This document shows, piece after piece, positions 15,265 to 28,234 of a stretch of DNA of 64,000 nt. Numbering within the stretch: the first letter of the stretch is position 1; each line of letters opens with the position of its first letter. The stretch spans positions 80,234,367 to 80,298,366 of the forward strand of contig NC_084760.1 of assembly GCF_028858725.1 (NCBI RefSeq), written 5' to 3'. Origin of the DNA: Colius striatus (taxonomy: Eukaryota; Chordata; Aves; Coliiformes; Coliidae). A program made the translations under genes and the position numbers. Under the pieces are notes generated by a model that ran no database searches, was not told the DNA's origin, and saw only the letters and a program-made list of their open reading frames with translations.

Positions 15265-15325
15265 CCTGGTAGAGTTGGAGAAGGAAGTCAACAACATAAA
15301 GACCGGATTGAAAGCTGTTGAAGCT
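15265..15325 (+). CDS. DAAM2: DAAM2 short exon, FH2 domain
   Basis: A 61-base exon: one base completing Asn and 20 codons (LVELEKEVNNIKTGLKAVEA). The acceptor is CTGTCTCCTGTGCAG and the donor GCT|GTAAGT. It matches the helical stretch N-A/T-E-L-E/D-K-E of DAAM proteins, ending AVE. It ends in phase 0 and joins GAA at 19750. The intron that follows is 4.4 kb. Confidence 0.93.
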
Positions 15326-18300
15326 GTAAGTATCTGAAGGTTTCCAAAACACCATACGTAAAATAACTCTTTCAGAATCAGGGGCACTATATATTTTATG
15401 ATAAGAGAAAGTGGGCTTTCTTTTTCCATTCCTCTCCATTCCATTCCAGAATGCATTAACCAAGAAAAAACAAATAAAAGCTTCTCATGTGGAGCTCCTG
15501 CTGATGATCTTAGCAGACTTAAGTCTAATGAAAAGCTTGTTTGATCTCAGTCTGGAAAGTAAAAGGACAGTTTGATAAATGACATGGACTGAAAGAAGAA
15601 ATAAAACTCTTGCTCCTTCTTACTGAAGTATGCCTGGCCACTGAGTGTTTCATATGGCTCTTGAAGTAGTAGTAAACAGGTAGTGGAATTATACACAACC
15701 CTAACCTGTCCTAAGCACTCCTTGGGAAGGCTTAGATAGATTTGTTAACCATGAAGAAGCTGAGTTGGCAAGCAAAGCAACAAAGGCTTTATTTCCTGAT
15801 GAAAACTTTTTAAGCTGGACTTAGGTTGCCTGTGTTTAATTTGTACTTAGGTAGTACAGAGCCTTCCATTTCAACAGAGAACAGTAGAAATGGTGTATTG
15901 ATGCAGTCGTGTATACTGAATTTATAAGAGTTAAAGATGAAGGATGGGCCTAAATGCTTATTGGAGTCACAAGTTTATGTGTCAGCTGTAGTTCCCCTAC
16001 CTGGAAGCCTCCTTTAGTTAACATGTTGAATTTGTTCCTGGAGAAAGTCTCCAGCCTTCCTGAGGCAGGAGAGCACAGAGCAGGATACTGTGCTCAATGA
16101 CAGGAGGTAGGAAATCTTGTATTTGTCTCTTACTTATGCCATTGACATAAGTGTGTGGCTGCAAACAACCTCATGCATTTGCCTCTTCTCTGTGAAATGG
16201 CAGTAACAAATAACTACCTGTCACAAAAGCTGATGTGAGGAACAGCAAGTTAGTCTTTGCAGAGCAGCTGAAAACATAAAAATTAAATGCTAAAGTCACT
16301 CTGTTTTCTCTGTCTCTTAACAGCCCTGTCACCTGCACAGATAAACATAAGCCTAAGAACATTCTCCTTCTGCAAGAATAGGACAAAATCCTACATTCCG
16401 GTTGTGCTGGTGTCTCTTACATGTTGAATATACTGAAGCAAGGGTAGTGCTGAGAGACAAGGCCCCCTGCTGTGGTCCCTGCTGTGTTTAGCTGTTCTTT
16501 GCCCTTTCAAACAAAGTTTTGTTAGCCACACTTTTCAGTGTCCCTCTGTCTTCAGAATGTTTCACCTATTCTTTTCAGTTCATGTCAGCTGAATACTAGT
16601 GGAGCATTCCAGATGAGGAGCATTCTGCACTGAGACTGCTAGCAAAGGGACTGGTTGGGAATTGCGTTGGGTGGTTTCTGTGCAAAAGGATTACCTGTCT
16701 ATGAGGAACTAACACAAGACCCTCCAGTTTTTCTCATCCACTATGAGACAGACAGTGATGACTTCATTTTCCTTTCAACTGGCCTAAGTTTGGTTTGGCT
16801 CTGGGGGTAAAGGAAGGGATCTTTGTCCTGTCAGAGGCCCCCAGGCTGTCTGTCTGTCTCCAGCAGTTCATCTTGTAATTACCCAGTGATCTTCCCATGA
16901 AAACATGAGCTTTCCAAACCTCATTTCAGGATTTTGGGGGTAAGGGAGAACACAGCAATGAGAAGAGATAGTCCTGCATGCATAGAGTGCAGTGCTTGGG
17001 AATTAAAAGCACCTGTGAAGGGCAGGCTGACATGGGTTTATGACATGGAGAGGCCCAGTTTTGGCTGGGACAGACAGTTCCCCCTACTGAAATGCAAGTA
17101 CTACTTCTGTCTTGCTTTCTGTAATTGGGTTATTTGTCCTTTTGCCTTTTCAGCCAATTTTTCTTCTCTTTCCCATACGAGGATTCCATGGACAACCTCT
17201 CCTTCTCATTCAATCACTCTCTTCCCTGTTCAGTCTTCTCCTGAAATGGTATTTTTCATCTAGGGCTGCCAGCACCTCCCATTCTACTTGCTCAATTTGT
17301 GGTTTTCTGGAGTGTAAAAAGCAGCGCTATAGCAACAATAGAAGATCACTGTCAGGTGGAAGGGGGAGGAGGGGAAGGTGTGATTCTTGATTCCATTCCA
17401 GTGTGTTCTCACCACAGCCTTGGCTCCAGTGACTGAGAAGTTTCTTCAAGGCCCCTTAAGAACAGAAGGCTAAAAATAGTTTCACAGTCAGATGTTCTTA
17501 AAGGTACTACTAACCCTTTCCCTTCCTGAACTCACAGCTTCTTTGTAAAAATAAGACATATTAGTTTTCAAGACATGCATGCAGCTGTTACCTTTGTGTA
17601 GGATGCTCCCAGAAGGACAGTTCAGTAATTCTTGGTCTTCTTCAAATCAGGAAGTGAAGTCTGTCAGCAAAGCTCTTCTCTCACACAGCAGGGAGATCAT
17701 AACCACCACTTGAGAAACCACTGCCACAGCTGAATCATTTCATCTCTCTAGAGAACTGGCAGTCCAGCCCACCAGAGGCAGTGCTAGCTTCTGTGGTTGC
17801 ACTTTTATGACCGGTATAGACCTTTTCTAGAAGATACACAGTAGTTTCTTACTCTGTGCCATCAGTCTCGATCTGATTACATAGTCACGCTGGTTACTTG
17901 TGTGGGTTTTTTTATTTTGAAAGAATTATTCTGCAGGGAAAGGCTGAATTTGAAATTTAAAGGCAGTCCTCTAAATCTCAATTTTACTTCAAAAAACATT
18001 GCTCTCCAATAAGTACCTCCAATGCCATGGTTTTCAACAGTAAGGTGACAGAACTACTATACTCACCTGCTTGGGGATGGGAGCAAGGAGGAGGGAGTAG
18101 AGCAACTTTCAGCTAAAATCAGCTTAAAAATTTGAATATGAATCAGTGGTTGAAAAAAATATGCATAATTCTTAGAAACATGTGAAGTGACATTTCCTGT
18201 ACTTGTAAGATCCAATTCAAAGTGACTGTAACACAGAGACAATTTATTGCAAACTGATGTAACCGAGTAGTGCTCCCGGGACTGTCTCTTGTGATGTGTT

Positions 18301-19749
18301 AGGAAAACCAGTGGAGAAGAGGATGTAATATGAAGCAGGGGAAATAGCACTTCTTTAATGTGGACTTTTCTCTTGCCATTGCTTTTCCTGTCCCCTTTCT
18401 GCCTTGTGGTCTTTCCTTCTAGTGGTTACATTCTTTTTCCAGCTCACATCTGACCAGAAGATATATCATATCTGATTTTAGATTGTTGATGGCCAGAGTA
18501 ATTCTTTGCATTCATCAGAACTGTGGAGCAATTCCCAAGGAGTTTCTCAGCACAGATGCTTATAAACCTACCCATTTGGCTCTGTGAACCAGTATTTTGA
18601 TGACCAGTGACAGAGAGCACCAAACATGCATGTAGCTGGACTTGCAGCCAGCACAAAAATATTTTTTTCCAGAGGGAACAGAGGGTCAGATTGTAACTTG
18701 ACCTGCTGGTTCATGCTGCTTTTCCTACAGAGAAAGTAAGGCTTTATCATTCCTACTGATTATTCATCTGAGAATAAAGATGAGGCCCAGATTACAATTT
18801 CATCATCCCCATGAGACTATCTACAGCACATAAGTCAATCATAGGCATGGGAGACTGCCAGTCTTCTATAAGAGCTCTGTAGCTCTTTTCTGTGCCACAA
18901 GCACAATGAATAGAGTAAAAGGAGAGATAGCACGGGTAATCTTGGCTTAAAACTTACAATCTTGAGCCAGAAAGAAAGAATCTTACAAGATATTTTGTAC
19001 CTTTCTGTATGCAGTGAACAAATAAAACTTAGTTTCCTGTGATTTTAAGGTGGGTTTTTTCTCCATAAATCTTCTTGTGGCAATAGCACCAGTTTATAAG
19101 TGTGGCTTTTCTGACATCCAAGCTAAAGCTTACTGGTTAGCAGGCTGCTAGCAAATGTTGCACCTGACATCTATCTGGTTGTTTTCAGCAGGAGAACCAA
19201 TTTTGATGTCTTTTTGCTGCCCACCTGGTGCTTTTCAGGGAACTAAAGGGGAGATCCAGAGCTAGGAACTTTATAAATTACTCACACATATACATACTTC
19301 CCCAAGTATACAGCATTTTCAGTCATCATGGGAAGACAAGATGGAGGGAAACACTATGAAAAATTCCAAATTCATTTGCTACACAATTGGAGTTGTCTAT
19401 TATTTGTCATTTTACATAGGAAATTTTTTTAAAACCAGCATTTCAGGTACTTGATGCTTGAATTATAAAATTGGTTGGCTTTATTTGGAGTGGCTGTTGT
19501 TTGAGGACAAGGGAACTGTAACTAAGACCTTCCTTGTCCCACCTTAACCTTTTTTCTCCTGCTGAAAAGGCAATACCTTTGACTTAGCGAGAAAGTGGTT
19601 TCTGAGTTACAGCTCTGGATGAATGTGTGTGAAGCGGAGCAGAGCATGCACTTCCCTGAGCAAAGTAGATGGGCTTCTCTGCTTCCTTCCTTGTTAGCAA
19701 GGAATCCCTGATGCTTGCCTGTCTATATCTCTTTCTTCTTCTTTTTCAG
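15326..19749 (+). other. DAAM2 intron
   Basis: A 4.4 kb intron, GTAAGT to TTCAG. I recognise no repeat, exon or RNA gene in it. Confidence 0.8.
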
Positions 19750-19881
19750 GAACTAGATTACCAGAAGAGGCGCATGCGGGAATCAGGGGACAGGTTCGTT
19801 CCTGTCATGAGTGATTTCATCACTGTGGCCAGTTTCAGCTTCTCAGAGTTAGAAGACCTGCTTAATGAGGCTAGAGACAAG
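19750..19881 (+). CDS. DAAM2: DAAM2 exon, FH2 domain
   Basis: Exactly 44 codons, phase 0 at both ends: [44 protein letters not shown]. The acceptor is TCTTTTTCAG and the donor [20 protein letters not shown] and FSFSELED are strongly conserved in DAAM2. Because both phases are 0, skipping would not shift the frame, but it would remove a conserved FH2 helix. The open frame runs on into the intron to 20106, which is chance. Confidence 0.96.
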
Positions 19882-21874
19882 GTAAGAATATGTTTTGAAA
19901 TGTTGGGGCTTTCACTGGCTCAGTCAAAAAGCCTGAATCAAAATGGAAGCAGCAATTTCAGATGCTGGGACTGTAGTGAAAACTATAACAGACACTGGAA
20001 GTGGTATGGGCTGAAATTTCTTATTTTTTCTAGGCTACCCTGCAGCCCTTTAGAATATATTATAGGATTAAAAGAAGGTTCAGTGCTCTTGCCCACTTCT
20101 TACTAATATCCTTAACACTGTATGTGGCATAGAACTGTGATGGCAATGTCTGCACCAGGATATCACACTGTGCCATAGTGTTGAAGGGACTGCCTTTTAA
20201 GCAACCTCTCAAAAAGAGATCCTTTGGTGATTAGTAGTAGTGACCTCACGTCTTTTACCTTCAGCTTCTGACCTCATCCCACTCTGCTCATTCAGCTAGA
20301 GATGTTTGTGCTTCATTTATTTCCTTTAAAAATGTGCCCCTGGATAGTTCAGTAACCCTGAATATCTGAATTTTTCCACTTGTGCTTCTCTGTTGCTGCT
20401 AGTATTTAATTGCAAGGATAGAAATCCCAAGCATGCGTGGTTTGTCTAATGTAGCTGGATCCCTCTTACACGGTCAGAACTACATGCGTGTTTCTCTTCA
20501 GGTGCTGCTGTGATCACTTTATCCTTTCAACTATCTGCATCTCCATTACCAGATTTATACAAGTAAGGAGGTGCTTGTTCTCTGCTGATGATTGGAGTCT
20601 GGCACTAATCCCTCTGTCTCTCAGCTGGATGAGGAAGAATTTATATGAAAAGATCATAAGCATATGAAAATGTTTACAGAAGAGCAGGTTCTAAAGTAAA
20701 TGATATGTAATGGCAAATCTGCCCGTGTTGGCTGGCACATTAAGAGTGTTTGGCTTTATGAAGCACATACGTTATTTCTTTTGGACTGAATTGTTTCCAC
20801 CGCTAGTGTCAGTCCTTGTAGCACTAAGGGACCTATTGCACTTTTTATGAAAGCTATGCCACTGGATTGGAAGGATACAGGCCGAGGATCTGAACTGTAA
20901 GACTCTACACTCATCCAGTTGCTCTACAGTAATGTCATTCTGTAATGCAAAAGCTTTTCCTCACTGTGGATATAATGCAGGACTTGCAGCTGCAGACACT
21001 AGGAGCTGTCAGCTGTAGCTAGCTACCCTGGCAAATGCCAGTGGGGCAGTAGTTATTAGAGTATTCGGGAGGCAAAGCTGGACCGTCTGACACTTGTTAA
21101 TGTTGTAAGGAAATTGTGTGGAGAATAACATGCCTAATTTTTTCATTGTTGTCATGTTGATTGAGAAGATTCGAACCGTTTCCAATGTAATTTCCAAAAT
21201 CGCACCATACTGGCTTTATAATCACAAAAATAATATTTTACTTTCCCTGCCTCCACTAAATTTACTGAGAAAAGCTCAATTTTCTATGGTTTTGAGGCTT
21301 TTGGTTTATGACCGGGTAAATTTTTCAACTTCATTACAAGTTTGATACATGTTTCTGGAAATGAATTCACTGTCCTTGGCTTAGAATGCCTGCATTTGGT
21401 TTGGTATTATAGACGGTGGTGGTCCGTTCTTCTGAAGCACTAGGACAGAAGCCCAATGCAGATCCTTTACAAGGTCAATCAGGGGTTAAAAAACAGCAAA
21501 TGTATCAACTTTTCTTGATCTGGCACTTGCAGGAAAAATGCCATTCTTTTGCTTTAAGAATAACCAGAGAATTTCCCTACAGACAGATCAATATGTCTGG
21601 AAGTTGTTGCACACTTTTTTAGACATAGCCAACATAAAGCGCTGGACATAAAGAGATGTTTTATTTTAATGACTATAACATGCTGAGGAAATGTTTTTCT
21701 ACCTTCTCCGTACACACCCTTACTATGTTTGAACACATGCCTTTCCAACTTCTGCTCAACCTATGGCTTTGGTTCTTCCACTGGCAAAAAGCTGCTTTTG
21801 GACTCCTAAAAGGGAACTGTCTGTCCTTACCAATGCTGAGCTATTTCTTGTGCTTGCCTCATATTATTTTTTCC

Positions 21875-21946
21875 AGCTCTTCTTCTTCTTTTTCATCTTT
21901 TTTTCTTAAAAAAAGAAAAGAAAAAAAAAAAGAGAAGGAAAAAAGC
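21875..21946. repeat. pyrimidine tract switching to purine tract
   Basis: About 33 bases that are nearly all pyrimidine, followed directly by about 39 bases that are all purine. CTTTTTTTCTTAAAAAAAG at the centre can fold into a small A/T hairpin. Confidence 0.85.
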
Positions 21947-24900
21947 TGGACATTTTCAACAAACCAGATGTGCTTTGCAAAGCCTGTAACATCTTCCAAC
22001 CTCAATGGACTTTCTGTGATTCTTGAATCACAAGCTTTTTTCTTAACATGGAAACCTACTGTAACTAGCCAGTTAAAGGAAGAGAGAGACCAAGACATTG
22101 ATTGTACTGTTCTGTTTTGATTTCTCAAAGCAAAGCAAACTGAACAAAAAAAAAAAAAAAAGGTAGTGGGAGAGGGTAGACTTTTAAAAATATCCTAATG
22201 AGCCCAGGAAGAATTGGTCTGTTTCAGAGATTTATTAATAATAATGAAGCCTTAGTTTTAACAGCTGGAGTCGGATATCCTTCTAAATATAGATGTGGCT
22301 AATTGATTGTGATGAGTTAATCAGAGCCATGTTTCCTCAGCTGGGATTTAAAACAATACAAATCATCTTTTCAAACCTGGAAAGTTTGTTTTGTTTTGTT
22401 GTTTTGGTTTTTTTTTAATTTTTAAAAATGTCTAGTTTTAGCAAAAGTCATTTCTTTATTCTAGTTCTGGAAACAATCCATTACCAAGGTGTGGTGCTGA
22501 CCTTCTCTGTAGAGGACATTTTTCACAGTCCCATGCAGCGCTCTTTTTTTGGCCTTTTTGCTTAAACGAGACCTTTTACAGTTAGTGCCCATGGGGAGGA
22601 AGTGGTATGTTAAATTGAAAGGGGCAGGCTGTCAGATGCAGGCATCCGTGTTTGCAGTGGAAGCCTTGTAACTGCACTTATCTTCATGCAGTAAACAGAT
22701 GGCTTAGTTAAGAACTGATTGAAAACTTAGACCGATTCTTTAAACAGCCACTCTAGCACAGCTGGTTCTTGTTCTTTTTGTGTTTTTCTCACTTTCAATG
22801 TTACTTTATAAGGGAATATATAAATTAGATCAAGGGATAGTGTTTTCTGCCATTTCCCATAAATTGGAAGGTGAGGGCAGGAGGAAGTGGGATTCTGCCC
22901 TGGAATACTTCACCAGTTTTTACTTGTTTACACAAATGAAAAAATGATGAGTTTACATCAGAAAGAATAAAATGGGGTTGAATTTTGTTTATGAACATTT
23001 TCCCTCATGTTTCCTGTGGGAATGCAATGAAAATGCCCAGAGAGACAGTGTCCTCTCATGATATTAATTTTATTTTCCCACTTGAAGAAAGGTGACGTTT
23101 GCCCTATATGTGAAGCTTTACAACATACTTACATGTTGACAGGTATGAACTGAGATTGCTAGGCTGCTTCATAACTCTTCTGCTTTATGCTTCGTTTTTA
23201 ACAAACCTGGTTTTAAAACATTTTGGATCTTCCTGGAAAAACAAGGTCTGCTTAGTCAGTTATTGTCATTCCTATGGCGAGTATCAAGCTTCAGCCTCTC
23301 TATAGAGGCACAATGGAGGCCGCTGCCTGGGCAAGGCTGATGCAAGGCTGATGCAAAGTGTCTACCCCTAGTCTTTCTCCTGACAGCTCCTATCAAGCAG
23401 GATGTTTATCATCATGGAGAAGGGAGTTCTGCACATACATTTAACATGCCTAGAACATACAGTAACTGTTTTGAAGAACAGAAAGATAGCAAAAGCCAAA
23501 ATGCATTTAAGCAAATAGTCATTAACAGCAGAATGCTATGAAACACACAGAAATACTGCAGTTCAAGTGCCACTTAGAAGGCTATGCACTTCAGTCATTC
23601 ATTTTGAGGGACTGGTATTTTCTGTCAGCCACTGAGGCCAATGAGTAAGAAACAGATCAGGATGGAGACTGAAGAAGTTAAGATGAGGTATGTTACAAAG
23701 GCCATGAGCAGGCAGCACAGCCTGCTGTCAGAAACATCCATTTGGTTAATAAATTACATAGCTGTTTTACAGTAATGTAGAACTGCAGATGCTTTCAGGC
23801 AGGCTGGTATCTAACACATCAGAAAGGTTTATAGCACCTGCATCTCAATTTTGGGACTGACTGAGTTGCTGTCAGACTACTGAGAGAGTCCTTGAAGAGC
23901 TTTCAGGTGCAAGGAGAGCTGGGCCCGGCCCTTCCTGAAATTGGCCTGGCTCTTTCCATTAACTGATCTGAATCTGCCTGGTAAAGAGACGAGACATCTA
24001 TTCAAACTGCCTCAAGTAGAGGACTGGAGTCTTCTTGACAACAAACTCAAGATGACTTCTCTGGGGAAGACAGTTCATGTTGCATGGCTACATGGCATAA
24101 TTAATTTATCCATTGGTTTCTCCCACAACAGCAGACAGTACAGATAGCAGGAATTTTTTGTCATGACTGTTTTTCCTCCTCCTCATAGAGCCCTGCTCCT
24201 ACAGTCTCCAGAGCTCTTCTGCCACTGTTTAACATTTCGTTGGCAAGCACAGCAGAGTGTGTGTGCTGCTGTCCTGCTTTCCCTCTTCTTGCTAAAATGG
24301 CTTTTTAAAATAAACAACTGTCTAAACGATTTGCTTTGGCAAGAGGATGAATTCAGTGGAAAGTTTGGCAGAGGAAGCAGAGCTGGCACTGAGCTTGTGG
24401 ACCTGTTATATCATGGAGCTTGGGGGCCCTTATGGTGTGGAAATGAAGTTTTTAATGAAAAAAAGAGATATCATCCTGTATTACAGTGGAAAACCTGCTG
24501 AAACACAGTTTTCCATCTTGCTTTTGCCCGTACCATCTGTCCCCAAATGACTTCAGGAGTAAGCAGGTTTTAGCCCTTGTTCCATGGTATTACAGCATGC
24601 CACAGCATTCTGGGAAGTGTTTTGCATACACAAAGACTTAGCTACAGATTTCACAGTTCTGCAAGAGATCAGGTACTGTTTGGTAGGGAATCTGACCATG
24701 GAGCAGTCAAGTGGTTTGTACAGGGTGACACAAACCCTGCAGCAGAGAGCAGAAGAGAGGGCTCGGATCCAGAGCACCACAGTCTGTGCTGTGCTGCCCA
24801 TTACCCCCTGAGGAAGGCAGTGTGGTTTTAGCGACTATGGGCAGGTAAGAGCCTGCCTGGGCTTCTTACCAGAGTTGGGGAGGTTGCCTCCAGCAGCTCA

Positions 24901-26342
24901 CTGCTCCTTATCCCAGCAATGGTGCTTTAAAAAAAGCACACGATTGCAGCACCAGAGCTTCGGGGACTTAGAAGAAGTAGCAAAAAACAGAGGGGTCTGT
25001 TGCAGTTTAAACAGTGAAAAGATGGCATGGCTGTCTTCACAACAGTGCATTGAACCAATGTAGGGCCCTAGAGATGCGAGCAACAGATTTTTTTGCCGTT
25101 TCCTATATCACATTAGTGGGGCAACACTTTCTGTTCCATAATGCATGGAGAAAGGAAGGCACAGAGAGGGAGCGTGAGTTCCCAAGCCACAGCATGGGCA
25201 GAGTTGGCAACAGAGGCTGGGTCTCCTGACTTGCCTTGCTCTGCTCAGTCAGCCTTTTTTTCCCAGAGGGGGTTGAGAAAGAAGGAAAATGTTTACTTCA
25301 GTGAACTGCAAATTTCTCTTTTATAGTTATTTTAGTACATCTAGCTCACAGATTTTTGCTTTTCATCTTTCACTGCTTTACAGTAAGTGATTGTGACCTA
25401 CTAAGCCCTGTTACAGGGCACCAAAGGCAGTCTGTTCTCAGCCTCCTCCTTGCTGCTGCTTAGAGACCACAATGCCTTATACTCATGAGTGTCTCTGGAA
25501 GGCTCCCAGGCTTCTGCGTCTTTTCAGCACAGGAATACTTTTCCTCCTCAGAGTGGTAGTGGCAAAAGCCCCTCTACCAGTGTGATAAGAACTAGCTGGC
25601 ACTAGTAGTTGGGTGACAGGCCCATGTGCAGAACATTTGCAGACAACACCACCCTCTAATGGAGACTTCCATGTACATAGGATCCAAGAACTCCAGACGA
25701 GGACCTCTCTCCTCAACCCCCCAGCCTCCCTAAGAGCCTAGGAGATCCCTGTGGCCATTCATGGGCTCAAACCAGCTGGGCTCCTGCATGCCCTCTCACT
25801 CACCTTTGCTGTGCACAAGAGGAACGTAGGGTGGGAGCAGGTGCTCCAACAGCCATCTCCTGTGGGCTGCCCTTGCACTTCAGGCTTCACAGGAGATGGA
25901 CGAGCCTTACTTCTAACTGGCAGCTCTAGTCACTGCTCTTAATTTGTGCTTTACATTCATTTTTGACAGGAATTAATCACAAGTTAAGTGGGAAGAGATT
26001 CTAGGTACCACATCTCCTGTGAGTAATGTGCTTCAGGCGGTCTGTGTGCTCAAGCATCAGTGGCAGTCCCTGTGCTGAAGTCTTTCTCTGGCACTCCTGC
26101 TCCCCTGTCCCTGACTGGCACAATGGAGCAGGCAAGCCAAGAAAATCTAGCACATAGCTGTGCTCTATCTCCTTCTGCACTATTGACAGCCCGTATTCTC
26201 TGCTGAAGAGCACTAGCTGCTCGGTGTGGATTACTGAGGCTGCTGCACTTAACTAATATTCACGCAGACTATGTGTACATTATGTACAGAGAAAAGACAT
26301 ATATGCAAAGAGAGGTGGAGAGAGGGAGTAGGTGTGCATACT

Positions 26343-26360
26343 TGTGTGTGTGTGTGTGTG
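26343..26360. repeat. (TG)9 microsatellite
   Basis: Nine perfect TG units in the 8.2 kb DAAM2 intron. Confidence 0.9.
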
Positions 26361-28063
26361 TCTTCAATGGTTGCAGAGGAAAGGAGTTAAACCAGGGAAC
26401 TAATCTGTTACTATTTCCATACTCTGAAGTCCATCCATGACTTGCTGCTCTAGTGCCTCCTTCAACTCCTGCCATGTTTGGTAGCTCAAAGCAACTTGCA
26501 TTCCTTCCAACACTTCTTTTTTTTCTTCTTTTTTTTAATTTTTGTTCCCCAGATACTTCGGGTTTCTTTGTTTCCTTCTGGCTGAGAACACAGCCTTTTT
26601 AAAGAAAAAAGAAGCTCTTGCTTCAAACTGCTTTGTGGGCCTGGCAGGGAAAGCAGAGGAGGGCAGATGCTGAATCTCTTAGGCTGTGCCAGAGGAAGCT
26701 GCTTTCCTTGGAGATTTCTTCTCCCCGCAGTTGACTGGGAGACATTGTTTATGCTTTACCTGGTACAGGGCCAAAGCGGTTTATGAGACCTACTTTCAAA
26801 CTCATTTTTCCGCTTGGGATTTGAGCCTGAACTGTTCTTAACATCTTGTCCATTCTGCAATAGGACCCACCTAAGGTAGGCTGGTCTGTGTTAGTAAGAG
26901 CTGACTGCACACACAAGAGAGTCTGAAGGCGGTCCGTAGCCTGGGAGAGTCTGGGTTTGGTTTGGTAAGCATTACGGTCTGTAAGGGTGCTCTGCAGCTC
27001 AGCTGTAGTGTGTTAAAGTGCAAGCAGAGAAGAGTAGGGAAGCTGTGCATCAGCAGGAGCTTGTTGCTGGTGCTGCCCATTGAGACACAGAGGTGTTTGA
27101 GTAAAGGTGGTTGGAGAATGATACAGTTTTTAGATGTGTGCACTCACAGAGGACTTCAAGTGAAGACGTGTGCACATACTGCTGATAGATGACAATGGAT
27201 GCCCTTGAGTGCATTTTGGTGAGTACAGGGACATGCTTGTGAGTGAGCAAAGAAGAGAGTACAACTACTGCAAGGACTGATGTCCAAGAGCCAGGGGTTG
27301 CTGTGAATTTACCATATCCCAAACAGGACTGCCCTGTGACTGAAGTCCTGCCAGTTGGCTGTTTCCGCATGCATCCTGCAGCCTCAACATTTGCCTTTTA
27401 AAATAAAAGCCACTTGTGATGTATTCATTCTCTTTTAAGTCTGCCCGGGAGCTCTGGCTGCTTTCCTTGCCCTTCTCTCATGCCGTGTCTGTCCATAGTC
27501 TCCTCTCTGTCAGGCAACACCCTGACTCAGAAAACTCCAGAGTGACGGACGACACAGGCAAAAAGCTCCTGAGAGGAAAGACTGTAACGTTATTGCAAAA
27601 AAACTCTCTCCAACTCCAGCCGTTTTAGAAGTGAATTTGAAGGGAAGGTGGAAGGGAAAAGGATGGACTAAAACTTCTTGTTTCCCCAGCTCAGTTTCTT
27701 CTGTGCCCCTGCTGTCCCACAGCTGCCACTGAGATGTGGCCAGACGGTTGTCTTCTGAAATTACTCCATCACCCTCGGGCACTGAACTTGTTTCTTTTGT
27801 TTTGTATAAGTGGACAGCTAGTGCTCTCCAGCAACATTGCCCCCTCCTTACCCAAAGGATATCCAGGACAGCAGATTCTTCAGGGCCAGAGGCGCTTGCC
27901 TTAAGGGGAGGCCCTTCTGTTTCTGGGGGCAAGTTTCTGCTCTTGCTGCCTGAATGCTCAGAGGGAATCGAACTGCATGTGTGGTTACTGATAAACTTGC
28001 CTTGCTGTCTTCACTAAACTTCCTGCCTAATTGTTGCTCTTGTGTTTTCTGCCCCCTTGACAG

Positions 28064-28234
28064 TATGCCAAGGCACTGAAGCATTTTGGAGAGAGCGAAG
28101 GCAAGATGCAGCCAGATGAATTTTTTGGCATCTTTGACACTTTCTTACAGTCATTTGCAGAGGCCAAACAAGATCTGGAGAACATGAGGAAGAAAAAGGA
28201 AGAAGAGGAGCGCAGGGCACGCATGGAGGCCATG
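28064..28234 (+). CDS. DAAM2: DAAM2 exon, end of FH2 and coiled coil
   Basis: Exactly 57 codons, phase 0 at both ends. [20 protein letters not shown] and [11 protein letters not shown] complete FH2. [16 protein letters not shown] then begins a highly charged helix. The acceptor is TTTTCTGCCCCCTTGACAG and the donor ATG|GTGAGG. The intron before it (19882-28063, 8.2 kb) is the largest complete DAAM2 intron here. Confidence 0.96.

Larger units (their letters stand above)
19882..28063 (+). other. DAAM2 intron, largest complete one
   Basis: An 8.2 kb intron, GTAAGA to GACAG. It holds a pyrimidine/purine switch at 21875-21946, an A17 run near 22146 and a (TG)9 tract at 26343-26360. No exon or transposon is recognised; frames such as 21656-22120 merely cross the simple repeats. 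Confidence 0.8.

Noticed and set aside
21656..22120. 154-codon open frame on the + strand
   Set aside because: Its middle is the pyrimidine/purine simple repeat translated as Ser/Phe and then Lys/Glu. It lies in a DAAM2 intron.
27510..27932. 140-codon open frame on the minus strand
   Set aside because: Antisense within a DAAM2 intron, with overlapping frames on the other strand and no homology.
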